Source of the DNA: an uncultured Lachnospiraceae bacterium | Lineage (GTDB): Bacteria > Bacillota > Clostridia > Lachnospirales > Lachnospiraceae | NCBI GenBank assembly: GCA_910577275.1 | Contig: CAJTMW010000001.1 | Coordinates: 460,608 to 524,607 of the forward strand | Direction of reading: 5' to 3' | Length of the DNA: 64,000 nucleotides | Shown: in pieces, positions 1-7,785 of the stretch | Layout of the letters: every line of letters starts with the position of its first letter | Numbering within the stretch: position 1 is the stretch's first letter | Position numbers and translations under genes: made by a program | Notes under the pieces: generated by a model | What the model was told of the DNA's origin: nothing | Databases searched by the model: none | The model's input: only the letters and a program-made list of their open reading frames with translations

Positions 1-335
1 GTAATCAGAGGAAGGTAAACGCCCAGCGCCTGATACAGGGATTTTACGAATTTCTTCAAAAACATTTCCACGAACTGCACCAGCGCGGCAATAACCAGAA
101 TAAATACAATTGTCTGCAAATATGTCAAGTCAAAAGGCTCTAATATGTATTTGTAAATTGCTCCCGCAACTGCGGAGGCCAGCGTAATGACAAAGATGAC
201 CGCCGTGCCCATTCCAGCCGCAGTACTTGTCTTTTTTGATACGCCAAGGAAAGGACAAAGACCCAGAAACTGGCTTAAAACCACATTGCTTACAAGTGAG
301 GATGAAATTAATATAATCAGTAAATCCTTAATCAT
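1..335 (-). CDS. rnfA: RnfA, ion-translocating ferredoxin:NAD+ oxidoreductase subunit A (partial)
   Basis: Integral membrane subunit of the Rnf complex, which couples ferredoxin oxidation and NAD+ reduction to Na+ or H+ export. The visible N-terminal 111 residues begin MIKDLLIILISSSLVSN and contain LSQFLGLCPFLGVS, the membrane half-helix whose Cys, with the matching RnfE Cys, is known to ligate a membrane [2Fe-2S] centre. The start at 335 follows AGGAGGAAGAG, and the gene overlaps the rnfE stop by 8 bp, implying coupled translation. The C-terminus, and the rnfB expected next, lie beyond the left edge. Confidence 0.95.
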   Translation of the reverse strand, partial: MIKDLLIILISSSLVSNVVLSQFLGLCPFLGVSKKTSTAAGMGTAVIFVITLASAVAGAIYKYILEPFDLTYLQTIVFILVIAALVQFVEMFLKKFVKSLYQALGVYLPLI

Positions 336-1812
336 TATTCTCTTCCTCCTTTTCCGCCGGTACGCTGTTTATCTCATCCGGCTTCTTCTCATCTGCTTTT
401 TCCTGCCCCGCTTGAGGCTTAGCCACCGGCTTCGCCTTTCTTGCGGTTTTGGCTTTTACGTCTGTAGTTTTTTTCGCTGCCGTTTCCGTTCCGGCTTCCG
501 CCTTTTTTTCAGCAGTTTTCTTTTTAGCCGTCTTTTCCGGTTCTGCGGTTGTTTTCTTTACAGCCGTTTTCTTCGGTTTTGCTTCCACCTTCTTCTCTGC
601 TGCTTTTTCCGGCTCCGCCTCTGCTCTCTTTTCAGCAGCTTTCTTCGGCTTTGCTTCTGTCTTAACCGCCGTTTTTCTGGCGGCGGGCTTTCCGGCCGGC
701 TCCTTTGCGGCTTCTGAACCTTCCTGCTTTTCAGCCGCTTTTTCCGGCTTTACCGGCGCCGGCGCTTTGGGCGCTTCCTCCGGCTCTGCTTCCGTCTGAT
801 TTCCAGCGTTTTCCTCTGCCTTTACTTCCGCCTGATTTCCAGCGGCTTCCTCCGGCTCTGCTTCCGCTTTCTTTTCAGCAGCTTCCTCCGACTCTGCTTC
901 TGCCTTTTCTTCAACAGCCTTTTCCGGCTTTGGTTCCGCCATCGGCTTTTGAACCGCTTCCTCCGGCTCTGGCTCCGCCTGACTCCCAGATACGTTTTCA
1001 GGCTCTGGTTCCACCTCCGCTTTCTTTAACGGCGCGTCCTCCAGCCCGTCTTCGTCATCCGTAATTTCAATCACTTCCAAATCCGGCTCCCGGACCTTCT
1101 GGGGCGCTGCTTCCTCCGCGCGGCGGCTCTCACAGCCCGCTTCGGCGCAGTTCATACAGTCGAAGCCGCACCCGGACTGAACCTTGGACATATCCCTGCC
1201 CTTTTTCTCTCCGGCAATTTTTACTTTATTCTGAATCGCCGTCAAAACCGCCAGTACAAAGAATGCACCCGGGGCCATAACGAAAATACTGCAGGGCACA
1301 TAGCTTTCCGGCATCACTGCTAGGCCGAACACCTCTCCGGCTCCCAAAAGCTCCCTGACGGCTCCGATAATCGTCAGGGCAACGGTAAATCCAAGTCCCA
1401 TGCCGACGCCGTCAAAGAGGGACGATGTCACATCATTTTTGGACGCATAGGCTTCCGCCCTGCCCAGAATGATACAGTTTACAACAATAAGGGGAATATA
1501 AAGCCCAAGGGCATCGTACAGGAAAGGAATGAACGCCTTGAGCAAAAGCTCCACCACCGTAACAAAGGAGGCAATAATCACGATAAAAGCCGGAATTCTC
1601 ACCTTATCGGGAATAATTTTCCTCAAAAGGGAAATAAACATGTTGCTGAGCGCAAGCACCACCATGGTGGTGAGTCCCATTCCAAGGCCGTTTACCGCCG
1701 AGGTGGTAACCGCCAGCGTGGGACACATACCGAGCATCAGCACAAATGTGGGATTTTCTCTGACAAGTCCGTTTATCAGCCGTTCCGCTATCCTATTCTG
1801 CTTCATTTCCAC
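328..1812 (-). CDS. rnfE: RnfE with long charged C-terminal extension
   Basis: Membrane subunit of Rnf, paired with RnfA. Residues 1-200 are the usual six-helix domain, with Cys30 (LGMCPTLAVT) and Cys113 (VVNCIILGRAEAYAS) as the expected iron-sulfur ligands. The family usually ends near 200-240 residues, but this protein has 494. After a four-Cys segment (Cys215, 219, 222, 227; CGFDCMNCAEAGC) come about 260 residues of low complexity rich in Ala, Glu, Lys and Pro. The proximal half is acidic (EEAAEKKAEAEPEEAAG-like) and the distal half basic (KPKKTAVKKTTAEPEKT-like). The start overlaps rnfG by 20 bp. The tail's function is unknown; it stays in frame to the rnfA overlap, so it is not an obvious assembly error. 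Confidence 0.93.
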   Translation of the reverse strand: MEMKQNRIAERLINGLVRENPTFVLMLGMCPTLAVTTSAVNGLGMGLTTMVVLALSNMFISLLRKIIPDKVRIPAFIVIIASFVTVVELLLKAFIPFLYDALGLYIPLIVVNCIILGRAEAYASKNDVTSSLFDGVGMGLGFTVALTIIGAVRELLGAGEVFGLAVMPESYVPCSIFVMAPGAFFVLAVLTAIQNKVKIAGEKKGRDMSKVQSGCGFDCMNCAEAGCESRRAEEAAPQKVREPDLEVIEITDDEDGLEDAPLKKAEVEPEPENVSGSQAEPEPEEAVQKPMAEPKPEKAVEEKAEAESEEAAEKKAEAEPEEAAGNQAEVKAEENAGNQTEAEPEEAPKAPAPVKPEKAAEKQEGSEAAKEPAGKPAARKTAVKTEAKPKKAAEKRAEAEPEKAAEKKVEAKPKKTAVKKTTAEPEKTAKKKTAEKKAEAGTETAAKKTTDVKAKTARKAKPVAKPQAGQEKADEKKPDEINSVPAEKEEENND

Positions 1813-2416
1813 CGCCTCCTAACCATGTCTGAAAATAATACAGGCCTCCGTTTACTGCCGTTGTCACAGCGCTTGTGGTGATGGTAGCGCCGCTGATTGC
1901 GTCTATCTGATTATCGGAAGCCGCACCGTTCTTTGTGTAGGCAAAAGCGGAAACATTCTTTCCCGCAAACTGAGGCTTCAAAACCTCCTCAGCCCGCATA
2001 CCCAGTCCGGCGGTCTCTGAAATATTTAAAATGGAAATTCCGTTTAAAGTGCCGTCGTTGCCGATTCCCATGGTAAAGGTGATCTCCCCGCCGTAGCCCT
2101 CGTGGCTGGTAACGGTAAGGACATAGCCCATCCTTGTGCCGTCCTTGTCAAGGGCCGCCAGCACATTTTCCACGGAAACCCCTGAAAAGCCGGCCTCCGT
2201 CCACTGTGCGTCCTGCCCGGTTCCTTCCGTGTCCGCATCCGTCAGCAATTCAAATTCAGAAGCGGCGGGAAATACCTCCGCATAAGCCTTTTTTGCCGCT
2301 TCCTCCTCTGCTTTCGCAATGGGCTCTTTGGTCACCTGAAAAACTACTCCGAGAATCAATCCTGAAAATAAAGTAATTATCAAAAGGACGGCGGCATCTT
2401 TTATCATATTTTTCAT
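1793..2416 (-). CDS. rnfG: RnfG, FMN-binding Rnf subunit
   Basis: Membrane-anchored, mostly extracytoplasmic Rnf subunit that carries covalent FMN. It has 207 residues: an N-terminal transmembrane anchor (about 8-27, AAVLLIITLFSGLILGVV), then an FMN_bind domain with the SGATITTSAV motif near residue 175, whose second Thr is the known flavin attachment site of the family. The start at 2416 has AGGAGGG eight bases upstream and overlaps the rnfD stop as ATGA. Length and order (C-D-G-E-A) match Clostridial rnf operons. Confidence 0.95.
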   Translation of the reverse strand: MKNMIKDAAVLLIITLFSGLILGVVFQVTKEPIAKAEEEAAKKAYAEVFPAASEFELLTDADTEGTGQDAQWTEAGFSGVSVENVLAALDKDGTRMGYVLTVTSHEGYGGEITFTMGIGNDGTLNGISILNISETAGLGMRAEEVLKPQFAGKNVSAFAYTKNGAASDNQIDAISGATITTSAVTTAVNGGLYYFQTWLGGGGNEAE

Positions 2417-3345
2417 GCTCTTTTCCCTCCTTTTCCAAACGCTACCGGCATCGTCAGCTTTTCAATGAGAGGAACCAGCAGGTTTCCTAAAATAATCGCA
2501 TAGGAAACGCCTTCCGCGGAAGGACCGAAAATCCTGAAAATTCCCGTTAAAATACCGAGAATTACGCCGTACACATACTGTCCCTTTGAGGTAATGGGCC
2601 TCGTCACGTAGTCGGTGGCCATAAAGAACGCTCCCAGCATCAGTCCGCCGCCCGAAAGATGGGCGCTGATATATGCCGGGTCGAACCCGTGCCCACCGAA
2701 CAGGGAAATAAAAATCACAAAGGTTACTATGTAGCTTCCTGAAATTTTCAAATCAATGACCCCTAACAGAATCAGGAGACAGGCACCAATCACTATGGCT
2801 ATCATGGACGTCTCGCCGATGGTTCCTGCCGTCTTTCCAATCACCATATCCAGAATATTCACACTCTCCCCGGCCTTTAAGCTGGCAAGGGGCGTAGGGC
2901 CTGTGTAGGCGTCGCAGTCGAAATTGCACATAATGGAGGTGTAGGATATCAGAAGAAAACACCTTGCCCCCAGCGCGGGATTCATAAAGTTCTGCCCCAG
3001 TCCGCCGAAAAGCATTTTTACCACCAGTATGGCAAAAACGCCGCCGATTACGGCAATCCACCAGGGTGCGGCAGGCGGAAGATTCAATGCCAGCAAAAGC
3101 CCTGTCACCACCGCGGAGAAATCGCCTATTGTCACCTTTTTGTGCATAAGCTTCTCGTAAAGATACTCCGTCAGTACGGTAGTCGCCACGGTAATCAATA
3201 TTAAAATAAGCGCGTCCAATCCAAAATTATAGATGCCAAATCCCGCCGCCGGAAGCAGCGCAATCACCACCGCAAGCATGATATTGCCGGAGGTTACCTT
3301 TGACCTTATATGTGGATTGGAGGAAACTTTCATCAAATTGCTCAT
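2413..3345 (-). CDS. rnfD: RnfD, membrane flavin subunit of Rnf
   Basis: Polytopic subunit (310 residues, about ten hydrophobic segments) of the NqrB/RnfD family, which holds a covalently bound FMN and helps form the ion channel. The TGPTPLA segment near residue 160 aligns with the family's flavinylation site (usually TGATPL), with Pro for Ala here. The ATG at 3345 is preferred over the GTG at 3348 because it sits seven bases from AGGAGG. The stop overlaps rnfG by 4 bp. Confidence 0.94.
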   Translation of the reverse strand: MSNLMKVSSNPHIRSKVTSGNIMLAVVIALLPAAGFGIYNFGLDALILILITVATTVLTEYLYEKLMHKKVTIGDFSAVVTGLLLALNLPPAAPWWIAVIGGVFAILVVKMLFGGLGQNFMNPALGARCFLLISYTSIMCNFDCDAYTGPTPLASLKAGESVNILDMVIGKTAGTIGETSMIAIVIGACLLILLGVIDLKISGSYIVTFVIFISLFGGHGFDPAYISAHLSGGGLMLGAFFMATDYVTRPITSKGQYVYGVILGILTGIFRIFGPSAEGVSYAIILGNLLVPLIEKLTMPVAFGKGGKRA

Positions 3346-3363
3346 CACCTTTCCTCCTGATTT

Positions 3364-4680
3364 CTATTTCTTTTTCTTTGCAAGCTGCATTTTGCGCATG
3401 GATTTAATCACCTGGGTGAGGGGCCGCTTGGCAGGGCAGATATAACTGCAGCATCCGCACTCGCAGCATTCCATACCGTTATTCTTAAGGAACGCCTCTT
3501 CGTCGTAATGCTCCGCGTAATCCGCAAGCTTCCGGGGAACCACCCGCCCCGGACACACCTCCGCGCACTTTCCGCAGTTGATGCACGCGCTGGGCTCCAT
3601 GGCGGAAACCTCGTCCTTTGTCAGGCATAAAAGTGCGGACGACGTCTTGGTGGTGGGCACGTCCAAATCAAAAATTCCGAATCCCATCATAGGGCCGCCG
3701 GACACGATTTTTACAGGCTGCTGTTTAAAACCGCCCGCCTCCTCCACCAGCTCATGGTAGTTGGTACCGATTCTCACCTTGAAATTCTGCGGGGCTGCTA
3801 TGGCGTCGCCCGTCACCGTCACGATTCTGTAAATCAAAGGCTCGCCGTATGTCACCGCATTATAGACGGCAATCACCGTATCCACATTATTCACCACGCA
3901 GCCCGCGTCGGCCGGAAGCATGGAGGAATTAATGGCGCGTCCCGTTGCGGCATAAATAAGCTGCCGCTCGGAGCCCTGAGGGTACTTCGTTTTCAGGGCC
4001 TTCACCGTAATTTTGGTTTCGTTTTTGGTCAGGCGCTTAAGCTTGGAAATGCAGTTCGGCTTGTTATCTTCTACTGCCAGAATCCCTCTTGCATTTTCGA
4101 ACAGGCTTAAAATTACCTTGAGCCCTCCTATCAGCTCTCTCGGCTCCTCCAACATTTTCCGGTAATCAGAGGTAAGATAGGGCTCGCACTCCGCACAGTT
4201 TACAATCACATATTCTATTTTTTCCGGTTCCTTCGGGGAAAGCTTCACCGCCGTGGGAAATCCGGCGCCGCCCATACCGACGATTCCGGCTTCCCTGATG
4301 AGGCTGATTTTCTCCTCTCTGGTAAGCTCCTCCAAAGGAGCCGGTTCCGGCCTGTCAACTTCCTCATATAACTCATCGTTTTCCACAACAATACTCATCA
4401 CCAGGTCGCCCGTCACCACGCGTCTTGGTTCGATGGCCTTTACCTTTCCCGAAACGGACGCATAAACCGGCGCGGACACAAAGCCGCCCGCCTCCGCAAT
4501 CTTCTGGCCGGTCAGCACCCTGTCCCCCTTTTTGACAATCGGCTGCGCCGGCGCCCCGATATGCTGCGACAAAGGGTATACCAAATCTCCCTTGGGGAAC
4601 ACTTCCCTAATCGGCTTATCCTTTGACAAATCCTTTCCGTCATAAGGATGAATCCCCCCCACAAATGTTAATCTAGCCAC
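3364..4680 (-). CDS. rnfC: RnfC, NADH-binding Fe-S subunit of Rnf
   Basis: Peripheral cytoplasmic subunit where NAD+ is reduced. It has 438 residues. An RnfC N-terminal barrel and barrel-sandwich domain precede the FMN/NADH-binding motif GMGGAGFPTAVKL (about 135). Two ferredoxin-like [4Fe-4S] motifs lie near the C-terminus (CINCGKCAEVCPG and CCECGCCSYICPAKRP). The start is GTG at 4680, with AAGGGA upstream. It is the first gene of the operon, behind the promoter at 4746-4774. A run of seven G residues lies within codons 4-7 and is in frame. Confidence 0.96.
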   Translation of the reverse strand: MARLTFVGGIHPYDGKDLSKDKPIREVFPKGDLVYPLSQHIGAPAQPIVKKGDRVLTGQKIAEAGGFVSAPVYASVSGKVKAIEPRRVVTGDLVMSIVVENDELYEEVDRPEPAPLEELTREEKISLIREAGIVGMGGAGFPTAVKLSPKEPEKIEYVIVNCAECEPYLTSDYRKMLEEPRELIGGLKVILSLFENARGILAVEDNKPNCISKLKRLTKNETKITVKALKTKYPQGSERQLIYAATGRAINSSMLPADAGCVVNNVDTVIAVYNAVTYGEPLIYRIVTVTGDAIAAPQNFKVRIGTNYHELVEEAGGFKQQPVKIVSGGPMMGFGIFDLDVPTTKTSSALLCLTKDEVSAMEPSACINCGKCAEVCPGRVVPRKLADYAEHYDEEAFLKNNGMECCECGCCSYICPAKRPLTQVIKSMRKMQLAKKKK

Positions 4681-4745
4681 TCAATTCCCTTCTTTCCTTC
4701 ATATATTATTATCAGTCCTGACGCTGAATGAATTCCATCTTATTA

Positions 4746-4774
4746 AATATACTATTTTTTTGTCGAATTGACAA
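4746..4774 (-). promoter_or_regulatory. Sigma-A-type promoter of the rnf operon
   Basis: On the minus strand, -35 TTGTCA (4769-4774) and -10 TATATT (4746-4751) are separated by exactly 17 bp and point at rnfC, leaving a leader of about 60 nt. Confidence 0.6.
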
Positions 4775-4835
4775 CAAAACTTACTCCCGAAATCAAATTT
4801 TTATTCCCAAACCCCATTCCCGAAAAAATAACCAT

Positions 4836-4864
4836 TTGCCCCGAATTTCCTAATATGGTATAAT
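4836..4864 (+). promoter_or_regulatory. Sigma-A-type promoter of the M23-like/bactofilin operon
   Basis: -35 TTGCCC (4836-4841) and a perfect -10 TATAAT (4859-4864) have a 17-bp spacer. The predicted start near 4871 falls just before the structured element at 4874, so that element would be the 5' part of the transcript. The remaining leader (4988-5037) holds a small hairpin (TGCCGC/GCGGCA, 5003-5021). Confidence 0.65.
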
Positions 4865-4873
4865 GTACGGAAA

Positions 4874-4987
4874 GGGCAGAGTCAAGTGGTTTGAAAAGCG
4901 TTTGGCAGGCTTGCCATGTCAAATGCTTTTTGAACCATTTGACGAGCGAAGCGAACCCGGAAAACGAAGTTTTCCGGGTCTCTGCCC
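4874..4987 (+). ncRNA. Structured leader element, predicted three-way junction (repeat family R1)
   Basis: The closing stem is GGGCAGA (4874-4880) with TCTGCCC (4981-4987). A long stem pairs 4881-4907 with 4917-4943: 27 consecutive pairs with no mismatch, five of them G.U wobbles when read on this strand. A third hairpin pairs 4955-4965 with 4969-4979 around a GAA loop. The junction strand 4944-4954 reads GAGCGAAGCGA. Wobble pairs on the transcribed strand would be A.C mismatches on the other, so the pattern favours an RNA role. A related copy lies at 17881. It could instead be a mobile palindromic repeat that happens to lie in a leader. Confidence 0.6.
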
Positions 4988-5037
4988 GCTTTAAATTACA
5001 TATGCCGCACGCACCTGCGGCAGAACGGGGATTTTTT

Positions 5038-5775
5038 ATGAAATATCAAAGGCATAAACGCAAAGAATCCTTTTCCATACTTCTGGTTTCCCATACCAGC
5101 GGGAGCAGCAGACAGCTTCATTTTTCACAGACTGTCCTGCGCCTGCTTTTGATACTTATGTTGATTTTCTGCGCGCTTATGGGATGGCTCATCTGGCAGC
5201 TTTCTTCCGCCAAAAGAGTGCAGCGCAGTCTGCAGAGCCAGTTAAACTCCCAGCTTGAAATCACACAGCAGCTGGAGTCTGAAAAGGAAAGCCTTACTAA
5301 TGAAAAAAAAGCTCTGGAAAAGAAAAATATGGACCTGCTCATAGCGGCCGGCAATGCCGCCGCAGATACGGATGATGCCCAGGCAGAGGCGGAGCCCGAA
5401 GTTTCCTCCTCTTTCCCCGGTCTTTATCCTTCCTCGGAAACAGGTATGATTATAGACATTTTTTCCGAAGAACGTCCGTATCTTTCCATTAATACCCATA
5501 TTGAGGACCGCATTATAGCGGCAGGCGACGGTACGGTGGTTGCCATCAGCTCCGACGATACCTATCCGATTATTATTGAAATTGAACACGAAAGCGGCCA
5601 CAGAACCCGCTATATGTGCCGGCAGGATGCAGATAAAAATGCGGAAATCGGCGCGAAGGTTCTGGCAGGCGATACCCTTATTACTATCACCGCAGACAAT
5701 ACGCAGTTGGATTATCAGGTTGTTTTTGAGGGTGAAGTTATTGACCCTTTTAATGTTATTGATGCAAAAGGATAA
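5038..5775 (+). CDS. Membrane-anchored degenerate M23/LytM-like protein
   Basis: A protein of 245 residues with one N-terminal transmembrane helix (about 30-50), a coiled coil (about 55-100, QLNSQLEITQQLESEKES), an acidic linker and a C-terminal M23-like beta domain (about 130-240, including AAGDGTVVAI and IGAKVLAGDT). Active M23 peptidases need HxxxD and HxH zinc ligands. Here the final strand reads LDYQVVFEGEVIDP with no HxH, so enzyme activity is unlikely. I chose ATG 5038 over the upstream in-frame ATG at 4891 because the latter lies inside the structured leader. It is followed 15 bp later by a bactofilin gene, a pairing known from cell-shape systems, so a scaffold or regulator of wall hydrolysis is inferred. 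Confidence 0.8.
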   Translation: MKYQRHKRKESFSILLVSHTSGSSRQLHFSQTVLRLLLILMLIFCALMGWLIWQLSSAKRVQRSLQSQLNSQLEITQQLESEKESLTNEKKALEKKNMDLLIAAGNAAADTDDAQAEAEPEVSSSFPGLYPSSETGMIIDIFSEERPYLSINTHIEDRIIAAGDGTVVAISSDDTYPIIIEIEHESGHRTRYMCRQDADKNAEIGAKVLAGDTLITITADNTQLDYQVVFEGEVIDPFNVIDAKG

Positions 5776-5790
5776 AAGGAGGATATTGAG

Positions 5791-6444
5791 ATGTTTGGCA
5801 AAAGCAAGGAGGCGTCCTACGGGACGGAAACAAAAGCAAAAATCAGCACTATAATCGGGGAAGGAGCCGTTTTTGACGGCAATTTATCCGCACCGGATTC
5901 CATGCGGATAGACGGCACCATTAACGGCAACTGCCGCTGTGAAAAGGAACTGATTATAGGTGCAAGCGGAGCTGTGGAAGGAAATATTTCAGCGCAGAAT
6001 TTAATTATTTCCGGTAAGGTACACGGGGATATTTCTGCAAACGGAAAGCTGGAGCTTCTCTCCACAGGTAAAGTCATCGGTAATATTGCCGCGAAATCTC
6101 TTGTAATTGATGAAAACGCCAGCTTTGACGGCAGATGTACTATGGCCACAACAGCCTCACAGAATTCGCCTGTAACCGTTGAAAACAGCGGGAGCACTTC
6201 CGCGGAAACTTCTTCCGGCAAAGATAATTCAGGCAAAGAGGATTCCGGTAAGAATGATTCTGAGGACGAAAAAAGTATCTCTGCCGAAGGCCCGCCTTCC
6301 AGAAACTTTGTAAGAATTCCAACAGAGCCCGCAGGCTCTGAGACTTCCGCCCCTGCCGATACGCAGGCCCAGCCGGAACCCGCGCCTGCACGCCCGAGAA
6401 GCCGCTCGGCGAAAGCGGCTGCCCCGCAGAATTCTCCACAATAA
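5791..6444 (+). CDS. Bactofilin family cytoskeletal protein
   Basis: Residues about 12-115 form the bactofilin (DUF583) beta-helix, seen as repeated short turns such as GAVFDGNLSAPDSMRIDG, GTINGNC and GKVHGDISANGKLELLSTG. These proteins polymerise without nucleotide and place cell-wall enzymes. The C-terminal 100 residues are Ser, Glu, Pro and Ala rich and probably disordered. The RBS AAAGGAGG is well placed. It is cotranscribed with the M23-like gene upstream. Confidence 0.93.
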   Translation: MFGKSKEASYGTETKAKISTIIGEGAVFDGNLSAPDSMRIDGTINGNCRCEKELIIGASGAVEGNISAQNLIISGKVHGDISANGKLELLSTGKVIGNIAAKSLVIDENASFDGRCTMATTASQNSPVTVENSGSTSAETSSGKDNSGKEDSGKNDSEDEKSISAEGPPSRNFVRIPTEPAGSETSAPADTQAQPEPAPARPRSRSAKAAAPQNSPQ

Positions 6445-6514
6445 TTGATAAAGGTAACTTATGCGCATTGCCTCAGCCAGGCTGAGCCCTTAAAAACGCG
6501 CAGATGGGAGCAAC

Positions 6515-7618
6515 ATGAAAACAGAAGAAATCATACTCGGCAATTTTGAATTGAAATACCCGCTGCAAAATCTGGCGCCTGTTGACAGGATTTTATTTTT
6601 AGATATTGAAACCACCGGTTTCCTCTCTTCTGAATCCGCTATCTATCTGATTGGATGCGCTTTCTTTTCGGAAGGGAACTGGATTATCCGCCAGTGGTTC
6701 GCTCAGACGCCCGACGAAGAAGCGGAGCTTATAAATTCATTCCTGACCTTTGCGAATAAATATACCTATTTAATTCATTATAACGGCAATACCTTTGACC
6801 TTCCTTTTATCAAACGCAAAGCAGCCGAGTATGGTCTTTCCTGCCGATTCAGTGAAATGGAAGGCCTGGATATCTACCGCCGGATTTCTCCTTACAAAAT
6901 TTTCTTAAAGCTTTCCGACTGTAAGCTGAAAACGGTGGAGCGTTTCCTGGGCGTAGGACGGGACGATACCTACAACGGCGGCGAGCTGATTCAGGTTTAC
7001 AGGGAATTCCTTTATTCCCACGATTACAACCTCTATCATACGCTGCTTTTGCACAATTCCGATGATATCAAGGGAATGCTGGAGATTCTGCCCGTTCTTG
7101 CCTATTATGATTTGTTCAATTCCAGCCTGAAAGCCCGTAAGGTTCAGGCCAATTATTACAACGATATTCACGGCATTCCAAGAAAGGAGCTTGTCCTCCA
7201 CCTGGTCTTTGCCTCCCCGCTCCCGGTTCCTGTTTCCTTTATGGGAAGGGGGTGCCATTTTAAGGGGGACGGCCACGAGGGCGTTCTGGTGGTTCCCATT
7301 TACGAGGAAGAGCTCAAATATTTTTATGCCAATTATAAAGACTACTACTATCTCCCCACGGAAGATATGGCGCTGCACAAGGCAATTTCTTCCTTTGTGG
7401 ATAAAGAATACCGACAGCAGGCCACCGCGTCTAATTGCTACACCCGGAAATTTTCCTGCTACCTGCCGGAGTGGAAGGTGATTGCGGAGCCTTTCTTCAA
7501 GAGGGATTACAACAGCAAGGACTTATTCTTTGAGCTCACCGACGACATCAAAAAGAACCGGCAGTTATTTTCGGATTATGCAAGCCATGTGCTTAACGCA
7601 ATGGCAATGCAGGACTAG
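6515..7618 (+). CDS. YprB-like ribonuclease H-fold (DnaQ-type) nuclease
   Basis: A protein of 367 residues in the RNase_H_2/YprB family of predicted 3'-5' exonucleases. Exo motifs are visible: LFLDIETTGF (about 28-37, DxE), HYNGNTFDLPF (about 92-102) and LLHNSDDIKG (about 187-196). The C-terminal half is specific to the family and its function is unknown to me. The start has GGGAG upstream. The 70-bp gap before it holds a hairpin (CTCAGC/GCTGAG, 6472-6486) nested inside TGCGC/GCGCA (6462-6502), so the gene may be read through from the bactofilin operon. Confidence 0.82.
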   Translation: MKTEEIILGNFELKYPLQNLAPVDRILFLDIETTGFLSSESAIYLIGCAFFSEGNWIIRQWFAQTPDEEAELINSFLTFANKYTYLIHYNGNTFDLPFIKRKAAEYGLSCRFSEMEGLDIYRRISPYKIFLKLSDCKLKTVERFLGVGRDDTYNGGELIQVYREFLYSHDYNLYHTLLLHNSDDIKGMLEILPVLAYYDLFNSSLKARKVQANYYNDIHGIPRKELVLHLVFASPLPVPVSFMGRGCHFKGDGHEGVLVVPIYEEELKYFYANYKDYYYLPTEDMALHKAISSFVDKEYRQQATASNCYTRKFSCYLPEWKVIAEPFFKRDYNSKDLFFELTDDIKKNRQLFSDYASHVLNAMAMQD

Positions 7619-7656
7619 TAAAACAACTTTTGGAAATATGCGCCGTCTGGCGCACC

Positions 7657-7694
7657 AACAAACGCTGTCACGCTCCGCGAGCCAGCTTATTGTT
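7657..7694. repeat. Imperfect palindromic repeat (family R3, copy 1)
   Basis: Nested arms AACAA/TTGTT, GCTG/CAGC and CGC/GCG form a 38-bp hairpin. In reverse complement it matches the element at 10550-10584 (AATAAGCTG ... CAGCGTTTGTT). It is preceded by a TGCGCC/GGCGCA hairpin at 7639-7654. Confidence 0.55.
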
Positions 7695-7726
7695 AAAAAA
7701 AGCGGGTAGAGAAATTCTCTACCCGC
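7695..7726 (-). terminator. Intrinsic terminator of the S1-domain gene operon
   Basis: On the minus strand an 11-bp stem (GCGGGTAGAGA with its complement, 7702-7726) is followed directly by seven T (7695-7701). It lies 60 bp past the stop of the S1-domain gene. Confidence 0.85.
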
Positions 7727-7785
7727 CGCTTATTATCTTCATTTACAGCTATTATTTTATTCTTCCGGTAATGCGGCTGTCCGCC

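Noticed and set aside
4651..4659. G7 tract near the start of rnfC as a second phase-variable site.
   Set aside because: The tract is in frame, encodes the conserved Gly-Gly and the gene is intact, so there is no sign of switching.
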